From NCBI RefSeq assembly GCF_003610535.1, contig NZ_RAPN01000001.1, forward strand, positions 3,025,320 to 3,089,319: a stretch of 64,000 nucleotides of DNA, in the 5' to 3' direction. The notes below the pieces were generated by a model. It was not told the DNA's origin and did not search any database. It worked only from the letters and a program-made list of their open reading frames with translations. The stretch comes from Mangrovibacterium diazotrophicum (lineage in GTDB: Bacteria > Bacteroidota > Bacteroidia > Bacteroidales > Prolixibacteraceae). Both the position numbers and the translations under genes were made by a program. Each line of letters begins with the position of its first letter. Within the stretch, counting starts at the first letter, position 1. Of the stretch, positions 62,761 to 64,000 are shown piece after piece.

Positions 62761-63751
62761 TTGTTTCGTCGATATCGGATACAGGGTAATAAAAATCAGA
62801 TTCTTCCGCCAGGCCTGCAGGCACTACATCAACCCGCATCTTTTTCATGCGATAAACCAACCAAAGCGTAGCTGCCATGCTGACTAGCGCAATCGGCCAG
62901 TAATAGGAAATCCCGGCCGAGAAATCCGGATCCATTACTTTCTCCAATTCGCTTTCACCACTGGTCGCGCTATAAAGCGTCAATACGCCAACCGCGTTGT
63001 TCACAAAGTGTGCTGCAACCGGAATCCAGATTGAGCCACTATACACCAGGAAATAACCAAACATCGCCCCCAACAGCATACGAGGCACAAAACCGAAGAA
63101 CTGCATGTGCAAGGCACTGAACAGGAAAGCCGAAATCCAGATTCCCCAATGGTAATTGCGGGTCATTTTGGTGAAGATTTGCTGAATCACGCCGCGGAAT
63201 AAAAACTCCTCCCCCAGTGCCGGAATCACAGCAATCATAAATAGGTTGAACAGCAAACCTCCGGTGGTTTTTACTTCAATAAATTTCTGAATGGCAACTT
63301 CCGCCTGATCTTCCATGCTTCGCATCCACTCTTCTACCCCCGAAAGCCAATCGGGTAAGCTCATCTGCTGATTCAAATAACCAACCACAGATATGAAAGG
63401 TGTCACAACCAAAAGTGCAAGAATCGCAATCATCAGTAAAGGCCAATTCATCGGACGGCGCATCGACAAATATTCAGCGAAATCGCCGCAGTAAAGAGCT
63501 CCGATAATAAAGGGTGGCAAAACAAACATCCCGATCGACTGCACAACCTGCAAATATTTCAAAACCTCAATATGTTGCGGATTATCCAGGTCGGCCTGCG
63601 TCAGCGTATTCAGCATCAAATCAAGCCCAAACAAAGGAATTGCAGCCAGCGTGGCAACAATCATTGTAACGATAACCGATACCAAAACAACAAACAGGGC
63701 CATGAAAAACTGGGAAACAGAACCCATTCCCCGAAATGCAGTAAAAGCCAT
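62753..63751 (-). CDS. CPBP-family intramembrane glutamic protease
   Basis: A 332-residue membrane protein with about eight segments. The CPBP motifs are present: EEFLFRG (about 177), ALHMQFFG for the second conserved site and HFVNNAVG for the third. It resembles CAAX-processing and bacteriocin-immunity-type proteases. Target unknown; it stands alone. Confidence 0.93.
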   Translation of the reverse strand: MAFTAFRGMGSVSQFFMALFVVLVSVIVTMIVATLAAIPLFGLDLMLNTLTQADLDNPQHIEVLKYLQVVQSIGMFVLPPFIIGALYCGDFAEYLSMRRPMNWPLLMIAILALLVVTPFISVVGYLNQQMSLPDWLSGVEEWMRSMEDQAEVAIQKFIEVKTTGGLLFNLFMIAVIPALGEEFLFRGVIQQIFTKMTRNYHWGIWISAFLFSALHMQFFGFVPRMLLGAMFGYFLVYSGSIWIPVAAHFVNNAVGVLTLYSATSGESELEKVMDPDFSAGISYYWPIALVSMAATLWLVYRMKKMRVDVVPAGLAEESDFYYPVSDIDETKK

Positions 63752-63792
63752 AAGATTGATTTGCGTTTATTCAATTCCCAAATATAGAAAAT

Positions 63793-63880
63793 AGTTGTCA
63801 GTGATCAGTGGTTAGTCCCAGTGATCAGTCGAAGTCTCCGGCAACCAACTCAAAACTCATAACTCGTAACTAAAAACTCA
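63793..63880. repeat. Degenerate word repeat near the right edge
   Basis: Reads gtcagtgatcagtggttagt, then cagtgatcagtcg, then caactcaaaactcataactc and gtaactaaaaactcac. Two sets of roughly ten-base near-repeats; same style as at 4264, 46336 and 53988. Confidence 0.55.
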
Positions 63881-63883
63881 CTT

Positions 63884-63927
63884 AAAAAAAAAAAAAACGA
63901 TGCCCCGGGGTTCAACCCAAAGCATCG
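63884..63927 (-). terminator. Terminator of the right-edge gene
   Basis: On the minus strand CGATGC and GGG pair with CCC and GCATCG, followed by fourteen T residues (63884-63897). It lies 24 bp after the stop at 63951. Confidence 0.9.
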
Positions 63928-63950
63928 CTTCCAAATGATACAGCCACAAT

Positions 63951-64000
63951 TCAAGCTTTTGATTTCGTGGCTTTCTTTTCCTTCTTCTCCAGCCGCTTTT
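63951..64000 (-). CDS. C-terminal end of a gene running off the right edge
   Basis: The minus strand encodes KRLEKKEKKATKSKA and a stop at 63951-63953, in the only frame that reaches the stop just ahead of the terminator. A lysine-rich tail is all that is visible; no family can be named. Confidence 0.6.
   Translation of the reverse strand, partial: KRLEKKEKKATKSKA

Overview
The window reads as chromosomal DNA of a Bacteroidota bacterium, most likely a marine member of the Marinilabiliales (Prolixibacteraceae-like). This is inferred from gene content: many 780-820-residue FtsX-type permeases ending in NPVEALRYE, a carboxypeptidase-regulatory-domain TonB receptor, DUF4252 and PspC proteins, start regions that mostly lack a Shine-Dalgarno site, and TAnnTTTG-type promoter elements. 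No rRNA, tRNA, CRISPR array, transposase or phage gene was seen.

Layout. 1-2125: FtsX-type permease running off the left edge. 2389-8464 (minus): zinc-ribbon protein, then a probable glucosylglycerate island (glycerate kinase, GH13_18 phosphorylase, GpgS-like glycosyltransferase, HAD phosphatase). 8797-12820: Bcr/CflA exporter, proline-rich beta-helix lipoprotein, EamA transporter. 12888-20851 (minus): pectinesterase-like lipoprotein, a second FtsX-type permease, GH20 hexosaminidase, MATE exporter. 21072-27372 (mostly plus): NudC, CDGSH protein, alpha/beta-hydrolase lipoprotein, PAS histidine kinase, YeeE/YedE thiosulfate transporter, small proteins. 27494-28492: SSGGG-repeat beta-solenoid protein. 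28738-47749 (minus): two large permease operons, with TolC, HlyD, a four-helix-bundle protein and one ABC ATPase leading three permeases in the first, and three more permeases plus a gene remnant in the second. 47894-51293: small repeat protein divergent from a sigma-54 response regulator and its NtrY-like kinase. 51458-53584: M3 peptidase. 53776-57197 (minus): PadR/PspC envelope-stress operon led by a paralogue of the small repeat protein. 57897-63751: TonB receptor, NadA, an unknown protein, CPBP protease. The last 50 bases hold the end of another minus-strand gene.

Main result. The two-component pair at 48577-51293 appears to control a dispersed export regulon. Five transcription units (2125, 16906, 35886, 47749 and 48355 starts, all minus strand) share a 29-bp element containing GACAG and TTGTCAA blocks. 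In every case its near edge lies 55 or 56 bp upstream of a GG-N10-GA/GC element that looks like a sigma-54 promoter. These units cover the TolC-HlyD-ATPase-permease operon, the second permease operon, two single permeases and a secreted protein with three ESWM repeats. Eight intact permeases but only one ATPase are present, so the ATPase is either shared or helped by one encoded elsewhere.

Other notable points are the ESWM-repeat protein pair with purine-rich, Shine-Dalgarno-bearing leaders; the four-helix-bundle gene bracketed by an inverted repeat inside the export operon; a permease remnant left between an intact promoter and the next permease; near-identical 3' ends in tandem permeases; and degenerate word-like intergenic repeats.
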